Positions 15,792 through 24,345 are shown, counted from the first letter of the stretch. The stretch: DNA of 64,000 nt from Parvularculaceae bacterium (GCA_021776465.1 JAJFFU010000216.1:1-64000), one strand, 5' to 3'. Made by a program: numbers and translations. Notes: generated by a model not told the origin, from the sequence alone.

Positions 15792-16522
15792 TGCTATTTC
15801 GAAAAAGAAAGACAACACGGAAACTTGAATCTGATGTAAGAATATTAGAGAATAGAGTTGAGTTACACCGTAAAGAAGTCGAGATTGAACAGGGTAGAAT
15901 CCAGTCTCTTATCTCAAATGTAAGATTAAGGCGATTGGTATTTGGTAGAAAAGGTTCTGGCAAAACGAGCTTTATTCAAAATATTATACTCCCCGATCTA
16001 AATGATTACCTAGTTGTTTGTTTAGAGCATGAATACACGGACCTCGATTCAATGAAACTTCCTAGTCCCGTGCTGCGACTCAAGAATGGTTCTGCAACTG
16101 AAATTGAGGATGCTATTAAGATTATCGGTATGAATTTACACAGGCCGATAATTATAGACTGTATAGAACTCTTTGCATCTATAAAACATCTTAGAACGCT
16201 CTGGGACGCGATTAAAGATGGTCAGTATATCATAGCTTGTTCACATGACAGCCATACGGTAATCGATTTTACTTACAGTGTTGTTTACAATTTTGGTGGT
16301 TACCGCCCTTTAAAGAAAAAAGGGGCTTATGATGAAACAATGGTGAAAAATGATGAACCTGATTTAGCGGTTATTCATCCGGGAGAGATAGCAAGACTTA
16401 TGGTGGGGTTTAGTTATGTTAGACCAGAAAAATATGTTAGTCCTGAAGAAATGGCTCGAAGGAAAAAACAGCACAGTGAAAAAAATTATGAAACTAAAAG
16501 ATATGGACATCAAGATGCCTAA
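15788..16522 (+). CDS. P-loop ATPase
   Basis: 244 aa (ATG 15788 or 15791). An N-terminal coiled coil (about 12-45) precedes Walker A FGRKGSGKTSF near residue 57 and Walker B PIIIDCIELF near residue 120. The layout resembles small zonular-occludens-toxin-like or AAA ATPases, but the class is unclear. Partner unknown. It overlaps the preceding stop by 4 bp. Confidence 0.75.
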   Translation: MMLFRKRKTTRKLESDVRILENRVELHRKEVEIEQGRIQSLISNVRLRRLVFGRKGSGKTSFIQNIILPDLNDYLVVCLEHEYTDLDSMKLPSPVLRLKNGSATEIEDAIKIIGMNLHRPIIIDCIELFASIKHLRTLWDAIKDGQYIIACSHDSHTVIDFTYSVVYNFGGYRPLKKKGAYDETMVKNDEPDLAVIHPGEIARLMVGFSYVRPEKYVSPEEMARRKKQHSEKNYETKRYGHQDA

Positions 16523-16613
16523 TGATAGAAGTGTAGGAAGCATCTGCACACCGCCAAAAGTGAAATCGGTAGTGTTCTTACAGATGTTTAATCCGGTAAG
16601 TCATGACAAATAA
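16515..16613 (+). CDS. Possible small protein, 32 aa
   Basis: ATG 16515 to TAA 16613, overlapping the ATPase by 8 bp and the next gene by 11 bp, and filling the gap exactly. Starts MPNDRSVGSICTPPKVK. Support is positional. Confidence 0.4.
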   Translation: MPNDRSVGSICTPPKVKSVVFLQMFNPVSHDK

Positions 16614-16860
16614 AAACTCATTCATAGTTAGCATCGACTCAGACTGGGACTCATCTCAAGATGAGGCTGAGCAGGATAAGAGAGAGTTCAGCTTGCATGT
16701 GACCGTTCACACCCTTGTAAAGGGGAAGGTGAATGAGACTCACAATGCGGAGTTAAAGGTTAAAGGAGATATGGGTTTCTCAGATTTATGGAAAAAGATT
16801 GGAGATGAAATCACCACACATATGACGGATAATCCGGCGTATCACGCATTTGGAAGCTAA
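16603..16860 (+). CDS. Hypothetical acidic protein, 85 aa
   Basis: Not recognised. An acidic N-terminus (DSDWDSSQDEAEQDKREF) then a beta-rich segment. Three bases separate it from the next gene. Confidence 0.65.
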   Translation: MTNKNSFIVSIDSDWDSSQDEAEQDKREFSLHVTVHTLVKGKVNETHNAELKVKGDMGFSDLWKKIGDEITTHMTDNPAYHAFGS

Positions 16861-16863
16861 CAG

Positions 16864-17628
16864 ATGAAAAAAGGAAAACTCTCAATTACCGTGCCTCTTC
16901 CAAACCCTGAATTAACAGAGTGGATGCATGATCAGACAATCAGTGTGCGCACTGAGTTTGATGCCGAGAGTAGTTATTTTTCATTTCATCTCACCATCCC
17001 TAAATACATCTACCAAGGGGTGGTTGACAAGGAAGAGAAATATGGAGTAGAACTCACTAAAAAGAAGAATAGTGAAAAACAATATTTTGAGAAAAACGAA
17101 AAATTCTTCAATCAGAAAATGAAATCCTATTCTCTAGGTGTCTTAGTCCAGGAGTTTCGTTCAATCTGTGCCGATGCCATCACCCACACCTTAATGGAGC
17201 ACGCCGAGTCGTCAAAATGGCTCGCCGTCATATGGTCGCACAGCCACAGACAAAATAGGGACCCACTTAATTTTGCTGACAAAGGTATGAGCGTAGGTTC
17301 GGCATTTCAGTGGTGGGTTGCCTTCAAGATAGAGGCTAAAGATGGAGGGTTTGACAACCAACGTCTTTGGAGGAGTAATAAGCGGATCAGAAGTGAAGCT
17401 CCCGCCAAGGAACATGACCATGGAGAATGGCATTACTATATGGAAAATTTGACTGATATGCCGCGGGTAAAACTCATTCCTTGGACGCAGGAACGCGAGG
17501 ATTTCTTGGCACTTGTTGAACAGAAGTTCGTTAGTTTAAATTCTAATCTGGACAACTTCTTGGGAGACCTCACTGAAGAGAAACTTGATAAGCTAATGAT
17601 TAGCGGAATAAAACTATTGAATTCATGA
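16864..17628 (+). CDS. Hypothetical protein, 254 aa
   Basis: Soluble, charged, no recognised domain. A beta-rich start (KLSITVPLPNPELTEWM), a Lys-rich helix near 70-90 and an acidic helical C-terminus. Overlaps the next start by 4 bp. Confidence 0.7.
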   Translation: MKKGKLSITVPLPNPELTEWMHDQTISVRTEFDAESSYFSFHLTIPKYIYQGVVDKEEKYGVELTKKKNSEKQYFEKNEKFFNQKMKSYSLGVLVQEFRSICADAITHTLMEHAESSKWLAVIWSHSHRQNRDPLNFADKGMSVGSAFQWWVAFKIEAKDGGFDNQRLWRSNKRIRSEAPAKEHDHGEWHYYMENLTDMPRVKLIPWTQEREDFLALVEQKFVSLNSNLDNFLGDLTEEKLDKLMISGIKLLNS

Positions 17629-17873
17629 CTGGTAAAGAACTTATAGGGAAAACAATAGGGGTTCACCTCGTTGAGAAAAAAGTCAGCAGATTCAAGGTTC
17701 ACAACACTGAGCCTTGGGGAAAGACCTCTACCCTATTGCATTTAGAATGGCTCGATAGTAGTCCGTTTAAGATGGGAGGTGTATTGACACAGGTGCTCCC
17801 GAATTCATTCATTCAGTCGCTTTTGGACAGTGGGAGAGGCGCGTACTGCAAACATCACTATCAAATAGAATAA
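17625..17873 (+). CDS. Hypothetical protein, 82 aa
   Basis: Opens MTGKELIGKTIGVHLVEKK; mixed alpha/beta, not recognised. Coupled by ATGA to the gene before it. Confidence 0.65.
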   Translation: MTGKELIGKTIGVHLVEKKVSRFKVHNTEPWGKTSTLLHLEWLDSSPFKMGGVLTQVLPNSFIQSLLDSGRGAYCKHHYQIE

Positions 17874-17890
17874 CGCGTGTGGAGGTTGTC

Positions 17891-18091
17891 ATGTTTTGTC
17901 TATACGACCCTAAGGGGGAAGGACAGCTTAATTTCATTAGGCGTCACCGTAAAACCGTTATCAGAGACTGGATGATGAGAGAGGAAAACAACTACAAAAG
18001 CTTCAGAACATGGCATAGGCATGGTTGGCGGATTCAAAAAATTAAAGTCACTATTGAACCAAAATCTATTAGCATTTTAGAAAATGAATGA
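17891..18091 (+). CDS. Hypothetical basic protein, 66 aa
   Basis: Start taken at ATG 17891 rather than GTG 17879. Contains RRHRKTVIRDWM and WHRHGWRIQKIK. Not recognised. Confidence 0.6.
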   Translation: MFCLYDPKGEGQLNFIRRHRKTVIRDWMMREENNYKSFRTWHRHGWRIQKIKVTIEPKSISILENE

Positions 18092-18455
18092 ATCAGCGAA
18101 GAAAGACCAGATATATTCCGAGTTACACGAGGACATTATGCATGCTAGAATCAAAATTAAAAAAATATTAGGCGATGATAAGGCGTGGGATGAAGTGGAT
18201 AACGTTTTATCTGACTTGAATATGTCTGCGCCTCAAAAAGCTATTCAGTTTAGCCTAACTGATGCTCAGAGGGATGAAGAACTACTTGAGTTTATAGATC
18301 AATATGTAGAGGGCATCTGTGTTGATGGTTACGACAGCTATGAGTGGAGGGGCTCCAAGTGGGTGAATACCAAAACCGGAGAGAAGAAAACCGATTCTGA
18401 AATACTTAAGCTCTATAGAGAGAATCAGGAAGAAATGAAAAAGGTGGGAAACTAA
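18084..18455 (+). CDS. Hypothetical acidic protein, 123 aa
   Basis: Helical, acidic, with a C-terminal DGYDSYEWRGSKWVNTKTGE segment. Overlaps the previous gene by 8 bp. Not recognised. Confidence 0.65.
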   Translation: MNESAKKDQIYSELHEDIMHARIKIKKILGDDKAWDEVDNVLSDLNMSAPQKAIQFSLTDAQRDEELLEFIDQYVEGICVDGYDSYEWRGSKWVNTKTGEKKTDSEILKLYRENQEEMKKVGN

Positions 18456-18510
18456 ATATAATGATGTATGTGGATATTCTCTTAAAACGAATTATTAAAG
18501 ACTACTTAAA

Positions 18511-19251
18511 ATGACAAATAAAGCCACGCAAAATATTCTCTTAGCCATTGCTTCTATATTATTTGCTGGGTTCTTGTGGAGCTTACAGTTTTTAGGGAGC
18601 GGCGGAACTTCGATATTCACGGATTGTTACAAAGAGGTTTCTCCTACGACTCTTTCGGTTAAAAATTCGCATCCATTGGACACTGTGACGGTGTATCTCA
18701 CCTTAAGCGGGGGTGAGCATCGCATGAGTGATGTTTATGCTTTATACGGCATCAAAACAAGTGGCTTGCAGGGACAGTTTCAGCTTTTACCTCAACAGGA
18801 ACTCTCTTACACCCCGCCAAACGGGACCGCATTAATTGGGAACTTCACTTTTGGAGAGCCTCCAATTAATTGTCCAAAAGGTAATACCCGGTACGAATTC
18901 ACTCTTAACAACTCCTTTCAAGGAATAAACGCTCAAGAAACAGTCGATATTAGCTGCGTAGCGGGGGTAAACGCTATCGGAGAATTTACTCTTAAAGGAG
19001 GTGGGCCATGGACAGCCACCACTGGGTATACCAATATCCAATCTATATTCAATCGACACCTATATGAGAATAGGGGCCAAGTCGGTGTATTTCCTTATGG
19101 GTGCGACGACTGCACCTCAAGTAAAAATCCGCCGAAATGCGTAAAGCAACATGCACCAGCTCAACTTAAACCAATCTGTAATGTGTCACGGAATGCTACC
19201 ACCCAAAGAGGAGGAACTGTGACGTGTGAATTTATAACTCTTGTAAAATGA
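18511..19251 (+). CDS. Membrane-anchored, secreted-type beta protein (possibly thaumatin-like)
   Basis: 246 aa. A signal-anchor at about 9-27 is followed by a Cys-rich, beta-rich ectodomain with eight Cys and a cluster GVFPYGCDDCTSSKNPPKC near residue 195. Segments such as SFQGINAQETVDISCVAGVN recall thaumatin-like domains, but the standard thaumatin fingerprint is not fully present. The Cys suggest disulphides, so it should act outside the cytoplasm, perhaps at the cell envelope. It is the only extracellular-looking gene in its surroundings. Confidence 0.6.
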   Translation: MTNKATQNILLAIASILFAGFLWSLQFLGSGGTSIFTDCYKEVSPTTLSVKNSHPLDTVTVYLTLSGGEHRMSDVYALYGIKTSGLQGQFQLLPQQELSYTPPNGTALIGNFTFGEPPINCPKGNTRYEFTLNNSFQGINAQETVDISCVAGVNAIGEFTLKGGGPWTATTGYTNIQSIFNRHLYENRGQVGVFPYGCDDCTSSKNPPKCVKQHAPAQLKPICNVSRNATTQRGGTVTCEFITLVK

Positions 19252-19928
19252 AGAAAGAATCAAATATGCAGCGGGTAATCCATGGTGATTACCAAGACCC
19301 TAATAGCACTCGGGATATTGTCGAAATGACAGAGCAAGAATGGAATCTGATGAAGGATAATATTGAAATTTATTATCTAAACAATGTTTCTATTCTTGAT
19401 TTCCCTGATGAGGTGCTTAGGCAGCTACCAGGAATGTCCGAAAAATTAGCCGAGTACACCTCAGCTATAAATCCTGACGCCAAACAGGAAGCACAACTCG
19501 CTAAAGAAGTAATTGAAAGCGGTATACTCGAACCAGTCAGGGATGACATAAGAAGGAGAATCAAATTAATGGATGGACTGAAAAAGAGATTTCATATGAA
19601 TATAGGACCATTAGGCGCTAAATATATGATGCGGGATATTACCCCTGAAGAGTATGGAGGCTTAATTGATGCACTGCAATCGGTGCTTCAGGTGTGTTTT
19701 GCTGCCGTAAATATGCCGCTTGGAGAGATAGAAAAAATAGGAAAAACTACCGATGTTGACGGAAGCAGTATCGGAACTATTCTTTTTTCTGAGATAAAAG
19801 ACTCTAGTACTAAAGGAGAGGAGCGTCACCAACTTAAGATAGCTATTTGCCAAGACAGGATGGAAATCCTGTACTGCTGGCTGGAAAAATTAAATCAACC
19901 ATATGAAGGAGCGATCTATGAAGGCTAA
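19248..19928 (+). CDS. Hypothetical protein, paralogue of 22571
   Basis: 226 aa. Very close to the 22571 gene over the full length: MQRVIHGDY.DPNSTRDI.E near the start, and MMRDITPEEYG plus TTDVDGSSIG later. Mostly helical, no known domain. In both copies the following gene is a PRPP-synthetase-like fragment that overlaps by 11 bp, so the pair moved as a unit. Confidence 0.8.
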   Translation: MKKESNMQRVIHGDYQDPNSTRDIVEMTEQEWNLMKDNIEIYYLNNVSILDFPDEVLRQLPGMSEKLAEYTSAINPDAKQEAQLAKEVIESGILEPVRDDIRRRIKLMDGLKKRFHMNIGPLGAKYMMRDITPEEYGGLIDALQSVLQVCFAAVNMPLGEIEKIGKTTDVDGSSIGTILFSEIKDSSTKGEERHQLKIAICQDRMEILYCWLEKLNQPYEGAIYEG

Positions 19929-20259
19929 TACTTGGACAAAAACGCTTCATCTACCTGAGACAAACCCCGAGCGTAAAGCACTTTTACCAAATGTAGGGTA
20001 TGAATTACACACTTTCGCAGGGGGAGAACCGCATATTAGATTAGACAGTCCAGAAAAATTAATAGGTCATGACGTGGCTATAATTACCCGGATTCAGTCA
20101 TTCAACGATATCGGGGTGTTAGTAGTAGCGGTAGACGCCTTAAAAAGATGTAATGTGAGCGGCTTTGGACTTCATATTCCTTATTTTCCGGGGGCTAGAC
20201 AAGATCGGGTGATTGAAAAGTTTCTCGATTCCAGAAAATCGCCAAAACAAAAAGCATGA
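19918..20259 (+). pseudogene. PRPP-synthetase-like protein, N-terminal fragment
   Basis: 113 aa from ATG 19918. ELHTFAGGEPHIRL, then VAIITRIQSFNDIGVLVVAV, DALKRCNVSGFGLHIPYFP and GARQDRV match the N-terminal domain of ribose-phosphate pyrophosphokinase, including the ARQDR motif. Full enzymes run about 280-320 aa; here the frame leaves the family after ARQDRV, so the flexible loop and ribose-phosphate site are missing. Some phages carry PRPP-synthetase relatives for NAD salvage, so this may be a relic of such a gene. A shorter relic lies at 23241. Confidence 0.75.
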
Positions 20260-20729
20260 CTCAAGAGTTTTTAGATTATATAACACGGGAGCAAACATTA
20301 ACTCTGTGGACCTATCCAAGAACAGGGAGGCACTGTTTGATTGAGGAAAAGCACGGAGACGGTAAACAATTGATTTGTTTCCAGACAATGGATAGCAGGC
20401 CATTTAATTATTACATAAGGGTGGATTCAAGCCTGAACTTAGATCATGAGGACCATGAAGTGCTCAACAGCCGAGATACGGATGAATTTGGTTGCTTCTC
20501 AGAGATGATAATGCGAATGATCGAGGAGGAACACGATAACATTGATCGTTATCAGGAGCAGGAAGACGGATTGTACACAAATGATCAGGATAGAGATGAA
20601 GGTCACCCCCCATTTAAATATAAATGGCCGATGTTTTCGCTTGGTGCAGGGTACAGTTATGGCGTTGTGGATGTCGAGGCGGGTATTCGGGCGATGATTA
20701 GAAATACACCAGTGCCTAATAAGGAATAA
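20256..20729 (+). CDS. Hypothetical protein, paralogue of 24521
   Basis: 157 aa. Over 80 percent of positions match the 24521 gene by eye (YITREQTLTLWT, EEKHGDGKQLICFQTMDSRP, DRYQEQEDGLYTNDQDRDEG). Acidic, soluble, no known motif. Followed in both places by members of one family. The end PNKE plus TAATTATGAG resembles the junctions at 2742 and 60671. Confidence 0.8.
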   Translation: MTQEFLDYITREQTLTLWTYPRTGRHCLIEEKHGDGKQLICFQTMDSRPFNYYIRVDSSLNLDHEDHEVLNSRDTDEFGCFSEMIMRMIEEEHDNIDRYQEQEDGLYTNDQDRDEGHPPFKYKWPMFSLGAGYSYGVVDVEAGIRAMIRNTPVPNKE

Positions 20730-20731
20730 TT

Positions 20732-21076
20732 ATGAGTGAGAACAACAAAGAAGATTTTATGGCAGAAGTGGAGCAAGCTGAAAAAGAAGAAATCTCAAAG
20801 TACCACACCTGCATGGACGAAATTAGAATCATAAAGGGCGATGAGTTTTTGGACAGCCTAAAGAAATACATTCAGGAGAGTAATGATAATTATGACTTCC
20901 AGTTTGTCACACGAAAACCTGATTGGCCCCCAGAAGGGGAATACATCCAAGGCGAAGACGGAGAAATATGGGTTGACCAATATCAAAACGGGGGGTACAG
21001 TGGTGACAGTTTTGCAGGATATGTGTATGTCAGAATCCAACCAGGAATGTATTTAAAATTTCACTACAGTATGTAA
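20732..21076 (+). CDS. Hypothetical protein; broken paralogue at 25012
   Basis: 114 aa, acidic: KEEISKYHTCMDEI.IIK, YIQES, YDFQFV, GEYI.G, DIWVD-like, SGDSFAGYVYVRI.PGMYL and KFHYSM. Its paralogue at 25012 has two frameshifts. The stop TAA is the first base triplet of linker A copy 2. Confidence 0.75.
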   Translation: MSENNKEDFMAEVEQAEKEEISKYHTCMDEIRIIKGDEFLDSLKKYIQESNDNYDFQFVTRKPDWPPEGEYIQGEDGEIWVDQYQNGGYSGDSFAGYVYVRIQPGMYLKFHYSM

Positions 21077-21114
21077 CCACCCCAAAAATCGGGGGAATAA
21101 AATAAGATGAGATG
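21074..21114 (+). repeat. Linker A, copy 2
   Basis: TAA stop of the upstream gene, CCACCCC, AAAAATC, GGGGG, AATAAAATAAGATGAG, then the ATG of the 21112 gene. Same as copies 1 and 5. Confidence 0.85.
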
Positions 21115-21294
21115 ACTGAAAAAAGATCAAAAGAATTAGAAATAGAATTTCTTAAAGAATGCTTGACGTTCAAGTCTGAATCCTGCAATATACTGAGGCG
21201 TCACCGTAAATACTACGTATTAGCTGGATTCGCCATAGGTTTTGGTCTGTGTGGTGTATTGGTTATTGCTGAATTAATTCAATTACAGCCCTAA
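21112..21294 (+). CDS. Small membrane protein
   Basis: 60 aa. A charged N-terminus with one membrane segment at about 36-57. Framed by linker A before and linker B after, the arrangement seen around the unrelated 2940 gene. Confidence 0.6.
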   Translation: MTEKRSKELEIEFLKECLTFKSESCNILRRHRKYYVLAGFAIGFGLCGVLVIAELIQLQP

Positions 21295-21310
21295 AGCAAA
21301 TAGGCATTTA
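21286..21310 (+). repeat. Linker B, copy 2
   Basis: 25 bp identical to 3198-3222; contains the stop codon of the 21112 gene. Confidence 0.8.
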
Positions 21311-21312
21311 GG

Positions 21313-21480
21313 ATGTGGAAATACGGTAAAATAGGAAATGGCGTTCAGGCAAGAAAAAGCAGGTTAACAGGTAAGGTATATGTACTGGTTTGGTTGGCTG
21401 GTCAGCATGGGCATAAAAAAAACTGGTATCACCAATGCGGAATTGGGTGGGAGAAAACATTTGTACAAGATGCGCACTGA
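21313..21480 (+). CDS. Small basic protein, 55 aa
   Basis: ATG 21313 to TGA 21480. Begins MWKYGKIGNGVQARKSRL and continues KVYVLVWLAGQHGHKKNWYH. Not recognised. It sits between linker B and linker A copy 3. Confidence 0.55.
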   Translation: MWKYGKIGNGVQARKSRLTGKVYVLVWLAGQHGHKKNWYHQCGIGWEKTFVQDAH

Positions 21481-21491
21481 TAAGAAGAAAA

Positions 21492-21531
21492 AACCACCCC
21501 AAAAATCGGGGGGATAAAATAAGATGAGATG
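21492..21531 (+). repeat. Linker A, copy 3
   Basis: AACCACCCC, AAAAATC, GGGGGGATAAAATAAGATGAG, then ATG 21529. One base differs from copies 1 and 2 (GGGGGGAT for GGGGGAAT). Confidence 0.85.
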
Positions 21532-21753
21532 ATAGACACAAACAAGGAATTAGGATGGCTACAAGAATGGGTTAACGATCCAGCCGACGAAGGCACAACA
21601 AACCTTGATGAGCGCAAATGGACGACTCATGAGGTAGAAATCATAATGCGTATCTATGCAAGCGAGTTGGTTTGCATAGAGAATAAGAAGTCCATTTGCA
21701 ACAACCCTTTGCAACAACCCTTTAAGCCACCAATGTTGCAACAAACACCATAA
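21529..21753 (+). CDS. Hypothetical protein, 74 aa
   Basis: Starts directly at linker A. Contains LGWLQEWVNDPADEGTTN and ends with a short internal repeat (NNPLQQPF..MLQQTP). Not recognised. Confidence 0.6.
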   Translation: MIDTNKELGWLQEWVNDPADEGTTNLDERKWTTHEVEIIMRIYASELVCIENKKSICNNPLQQPFKPPMLQQTP

Positions 21754-21810
21754 ACGATAGAGCTAATTTAAACAGGAGGAATAGTTATGAGTAATAAGAA
21801 AACTTGGTTT

Positions 21811-21837
21811 CAGTTGTCAAAGAAATTTTGACAACTG
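21811..21837. repeat. Perfect 11-bp inverted repeat
   Basis: CAGTTGTCAAA, loop GAAAT, TTTGACAACTG. There is no T-run, so it is not a classical terminator. It lies in a 14-codon frame (ATG 21787, MSNKKTWFQLSKKF) whose start resembles the 60674 gene, so it may mark a deletion scar. Confidence 0.7.
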
Positions 21838-21860
21838 CCGCTGACGGTAAAAGTATTAAT

Positions 21861-21894
21861 TAACCACCCCAAAAATCGGGGGACTAAAACAAGT
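21861..21894 (+). repeat. Linker A, copy 4 (diverged 3' end)
   Basis: TAACCACCCC, AAAAATC, GGGGG, then ACTAAAACAAG in place of the usual AATAAAATAAG. The next gene starts 24 bp later, at 21918. Confidence 0.75.
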
Positions 21895-21917
21895 AATAAC
21901 AATTAAAATCAGAAACA

Positions 21918-22058
21918 ATGAGTAACGCTACCGAATTGGAACTTAACGGTGGACTCGAAGAGTTCAAGTATCAAACGCCATCAAATGAATTTCACTGGGG
22001 CAATTACGCTCATTGGTTAATTAATCACAACCAAAAACACGGAAACCATGGAGAATGA
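21918..22058 (+). CDS. Truncated paralogue of the 6191 protein
   Basis: 46 aa, matching the C-terminal 40 residues of the 150-aa protein at 6191 (LELNGGLEEFKYQ, FHWGNYAHWLINHNQK). It overlaps the next gene by 11 bp; the 6191 pair overlaps by 8 bp. It lacks the first two-thirds, so it is probably a remnant, though it has its own ATG. Confidence 0.6.
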   Translation: MSNATELELNGGLEEFKYQTPSNEFHWGNYAHWLINHNQKHGNHGE

Positions 22059-22509
22059 ACTGAAAGAGAAAATCAATCTATACCTTCCGCACAAATTAAA
22101 TTGCATGGTTTATGACGTAAATAAATCAATAGACGGAGAGAAGGGCTTGTTGGGAGGTGTTTATTATAATGGTAGCTGTGTATTTCATAATCTGATCGAA
22201 TCAGAAGTGGGGTTTAAACAAATTAAACCCCTCGTCCGAAAGCTGTCAAGCCTTACTGAACCTATAACGGTGGAAGGGGAGACGTTTATCCCCGCAAAGG
22301 TCCTAAACTTTGATGAGGTAAATCCAAGCCCAGAAAACAGATCACCAGACACTGAGGGCTATTGTTTCAGGATCAGGAATGTTTGGTACACGATAGACTC
22401 ATTACCCTTTTCTACAGTTAAGAAACTTATCAAATGGCACTTCTGGATATTCGATCAAAAGGACTTTGAGACGGGAAGGGTAATTGATGTTAATACGATT
22501 GAGAGATGA
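22048..22509 (+). CDS. Hypothetical protein, paralogue of 6636
   Basis: 153 aa. Shares IKPLVRKLSSLTEPITV and WHFWIFDQKDFETG with the 6636 gene and follows a remnant of the same upstream neighbour. Function unknown. Confidence 0.75.
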   Translation: MENELKEKINLYLPHKLNCMVYDVNKSIDGEKGLLGGVYYNGSCVFHNLIESEVGFKQIKPLVRKLSSLTEPITVEGETFIPAKVLNFDEVNPSPENRSPDTEGYCFRIRNVWYTIDSLPFSTVKKLIKWHFWIFDQKDFETGRVIDVNTIER

Positions 22510-22570
22510 ACTGTGTAGATTGCTATAATCCGTATGTATTGTTCATAATTGCGTTAATTCGGAGTGTCAA

Positions 22571-23251
22571 ATGAAGAAACAATCAAATATGCAGCGGGTA
22601 ATCCATGGTGATTACCGAGACCCTAATAGCACTCGGGATATTATCGAAATGACAGAGCAAGAATGGAACCAGATGAAGGGTAATATTGAAATTTATTATC
22701 AAAACAATGTTTCTCTTCTTAGCTGGGATGATGAGATGCTTAAGAAATTGCCCAGAATGTCCGAAAAAATAGCCGATTACACCTCAGCTATAAATCCCAA
22801 CGCTAAGCAGGATGCAGCAGCCGCTAAAGAAGTAATTGAAAGTGATGTGCTCGAACTAGTTAGGGACGATATAAGAAGGAGATTAAAATTAATGGATAGC
22901 CTGAAAAAGAGATTTCATATGATCGTGGGTCCCCAGTCTGTACAGTACATGATGCGGGATATTACCCCTGAAGAGTATGGATGTTTAATTGATGCACTTC
23001 AAGCGGTTCTTCAGACGTGTTTTGGTATGGTGAATATGCCGATTGAAGAAATAGAAAAAATAAAAAAAACTACCGATGTCGACGGAAGTAGTATCGGAGA
23101 GATTCTTTTTTCAGAACTTAAGGACTCTGACGCCAAAGGAGAGGAGCGTCATAAACTTAAGATAGCTATTTGTCAGAACAGGATGGAAACCGTGTACTGC
23201 TGGCTGGAAAAAATAAATCAATCATATGAAGAGGCAAGTTATGAAGCTTAA
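22571..23251 (+). CDS. Hypothetical protein, paralogue of 19248
   Basis: 226 aa, same length and near-colinear with 19248. The DNA is nearly identical at the start and drifts in the middle. It overlaps a PRPP-synthetase-like relic by 11 bp. Confidence 0.8.
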   Translation: MKKQSNMQRVIHGDYRDPNSTRDIIEMTEQEWNQMKGNIEIYYQNNVSLLSWDDEMLKKLPRMSEKIADYTSAINPNAKQDAAAAKEVIESDVLELVRDDIRRRLKLMDSLKKRFHMIVGPQSVQYMMRDITPEEYGCLIDALQAVLQTCFGMVNMPIEEIEKIKKTTDVDGSSIGEILFSELKDSDAKGEERHKLKIAICQNRMETVYCWLEKINQSYEEASYEA

Positions 23252-23378
23252 TCCTAGTACAAGAGAACTTATCCTTACCCAGAGTAAAATCATGAGTACA
23301 GAAGTATTACCCGTGATAGGGTATGAACTACACACCTTCTCGGGTGGGGAGACGCATATTCGATTTGAAAGTACCTGA
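23241..23378 (+). pseudogene. Second PRPP-synthetase-like relic
   Basis: 45 codons. VIGYELHTFSGGETHIRF matches the start of the 19918 fragment, then the frame stops at TGA. The following 120 bp are open in the same frame (EKYRAVFHMGILKSLGFG, ending 23495) but are unlike the family. The rest of the gap to 23604 shows nothing. Confidence 0.7.
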
Positions 23379-23603
23379 AAAATATCGAGCAGTTTTTCAT
23401 ATGGGAATACTCAAAAGCCTAGGGTTTGGGGAGTATCAAGAACTGGATAGACATATTCTCACACGTGGCTATGATCAAGTGAGAATGTTAGCATGAACCT
23501 GTAAAACTAGAAAAATAGAGTTTAATCACTACCTCTCCTCAAGATCACTGTTCAAGGAAAAAGAAATTGTGGATATCAAACAGTAAGACTAAAATTATAT
23601 GAC

Positions 23604-23864
23604 ATGAATTTTAATCAAATTTCACCAGTACAACAAAAAGAATTAGACAGACGTATCGATCTGCATAAAAACGAAACCATACACTTTGGATATGTTTGTG
23701 TTTGTGGATTTGATTTCTTAGCCAGTGATGAATCTTATATGGTTGATGGAGTTGAGTACCCAATAATAACTGGATATTGCGATCATGAAGGAGATAGGAA
23801 CTGGACTGAACATCACAAATGCCCTAAGTGCAGTAAAGAAACTCAATTTAATGATGGCACCTGA
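23604..23864 (+). CDS. Small zinc-binding-like protein
   Basis: 86 aa. VCVCGFDF near residue 33 and CPKCSKE near residue 75 make a CxC/CxxC pair. Soluble; not recognised. Confidence 0.65.
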   Translation: MNFNQISPVQQKELDRRIDLHKNETIHFGYVCVCGFDFLASDESYMVDGVEYPIITGYCDHEGDRNWTEHHKCPKCSKETQFNDGT

Positions 23865-23900
23865 ACAGAGATACTATAAATAGCTTTAAACTTACCAGAT

Positions 23901-24323
23901 ATGGCGATATTAAATTACACAACATCCATTAAATGCGAGAAGACCATAATGGAGATTCAGAAGTGCCTTGTCAAACACGGTGCTACAAAAATTACTACTG
24001 ATTACGCTGATCAGATTCCTGTAGGAGTGACGTTTTGCCTTCTGATGAGTGGAAGTTTGGTAGCATTTTCTCTTCCTGTAAATTACAACGGTGTGTTAAA
24101 ATCTATGAGCACTGATAAAAAAGTACCAAAGAGATTAGTAACCCAAGAGCAGGCTCTAAAGGTAAGTTGGCGAATCATAAAGGACTGGGTGGAAGCACAA
24201 CTCGCAATAGTTGAGGCACAACTCGCTGAAATGGCCGAGGTGTTTTTACCGTATGCAGTAACCAATAACGGTAAGACACTATACCAAGAAATAGGTTCAA
24301 CTGGCATATTATTACTTGAATGA
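23901..24323 (+). CDS. Conserved phage protein (AILNYTT type)
   Basis: 140 aa. MAILNYTTSIKCEKTIMEIQ opens a pattern I recall in many phages: KHGATKI..DY, VTFCL, FSLPVNYNGVL, QALKVSWRIIKDWVEAQLA and EVFLPYAV..GKTLYQ. Function unknown. Confidence 0.8.
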   Translation: MAILNYTTSIKCEKTIMEIQKCLVKHGATKITTDYADQIPVGVTFCLLMSGSLVAFSLPVNYNGVLKSMSTDKKVPKRLVTQEQALKVSWRIIKDWVEAQLAIVEAQLAEMAEVFLPYAVTNNGKTLYQEIGSTGILLLE

Positions 24324-24345
24324 CACCTCTATAAATAATTACATC

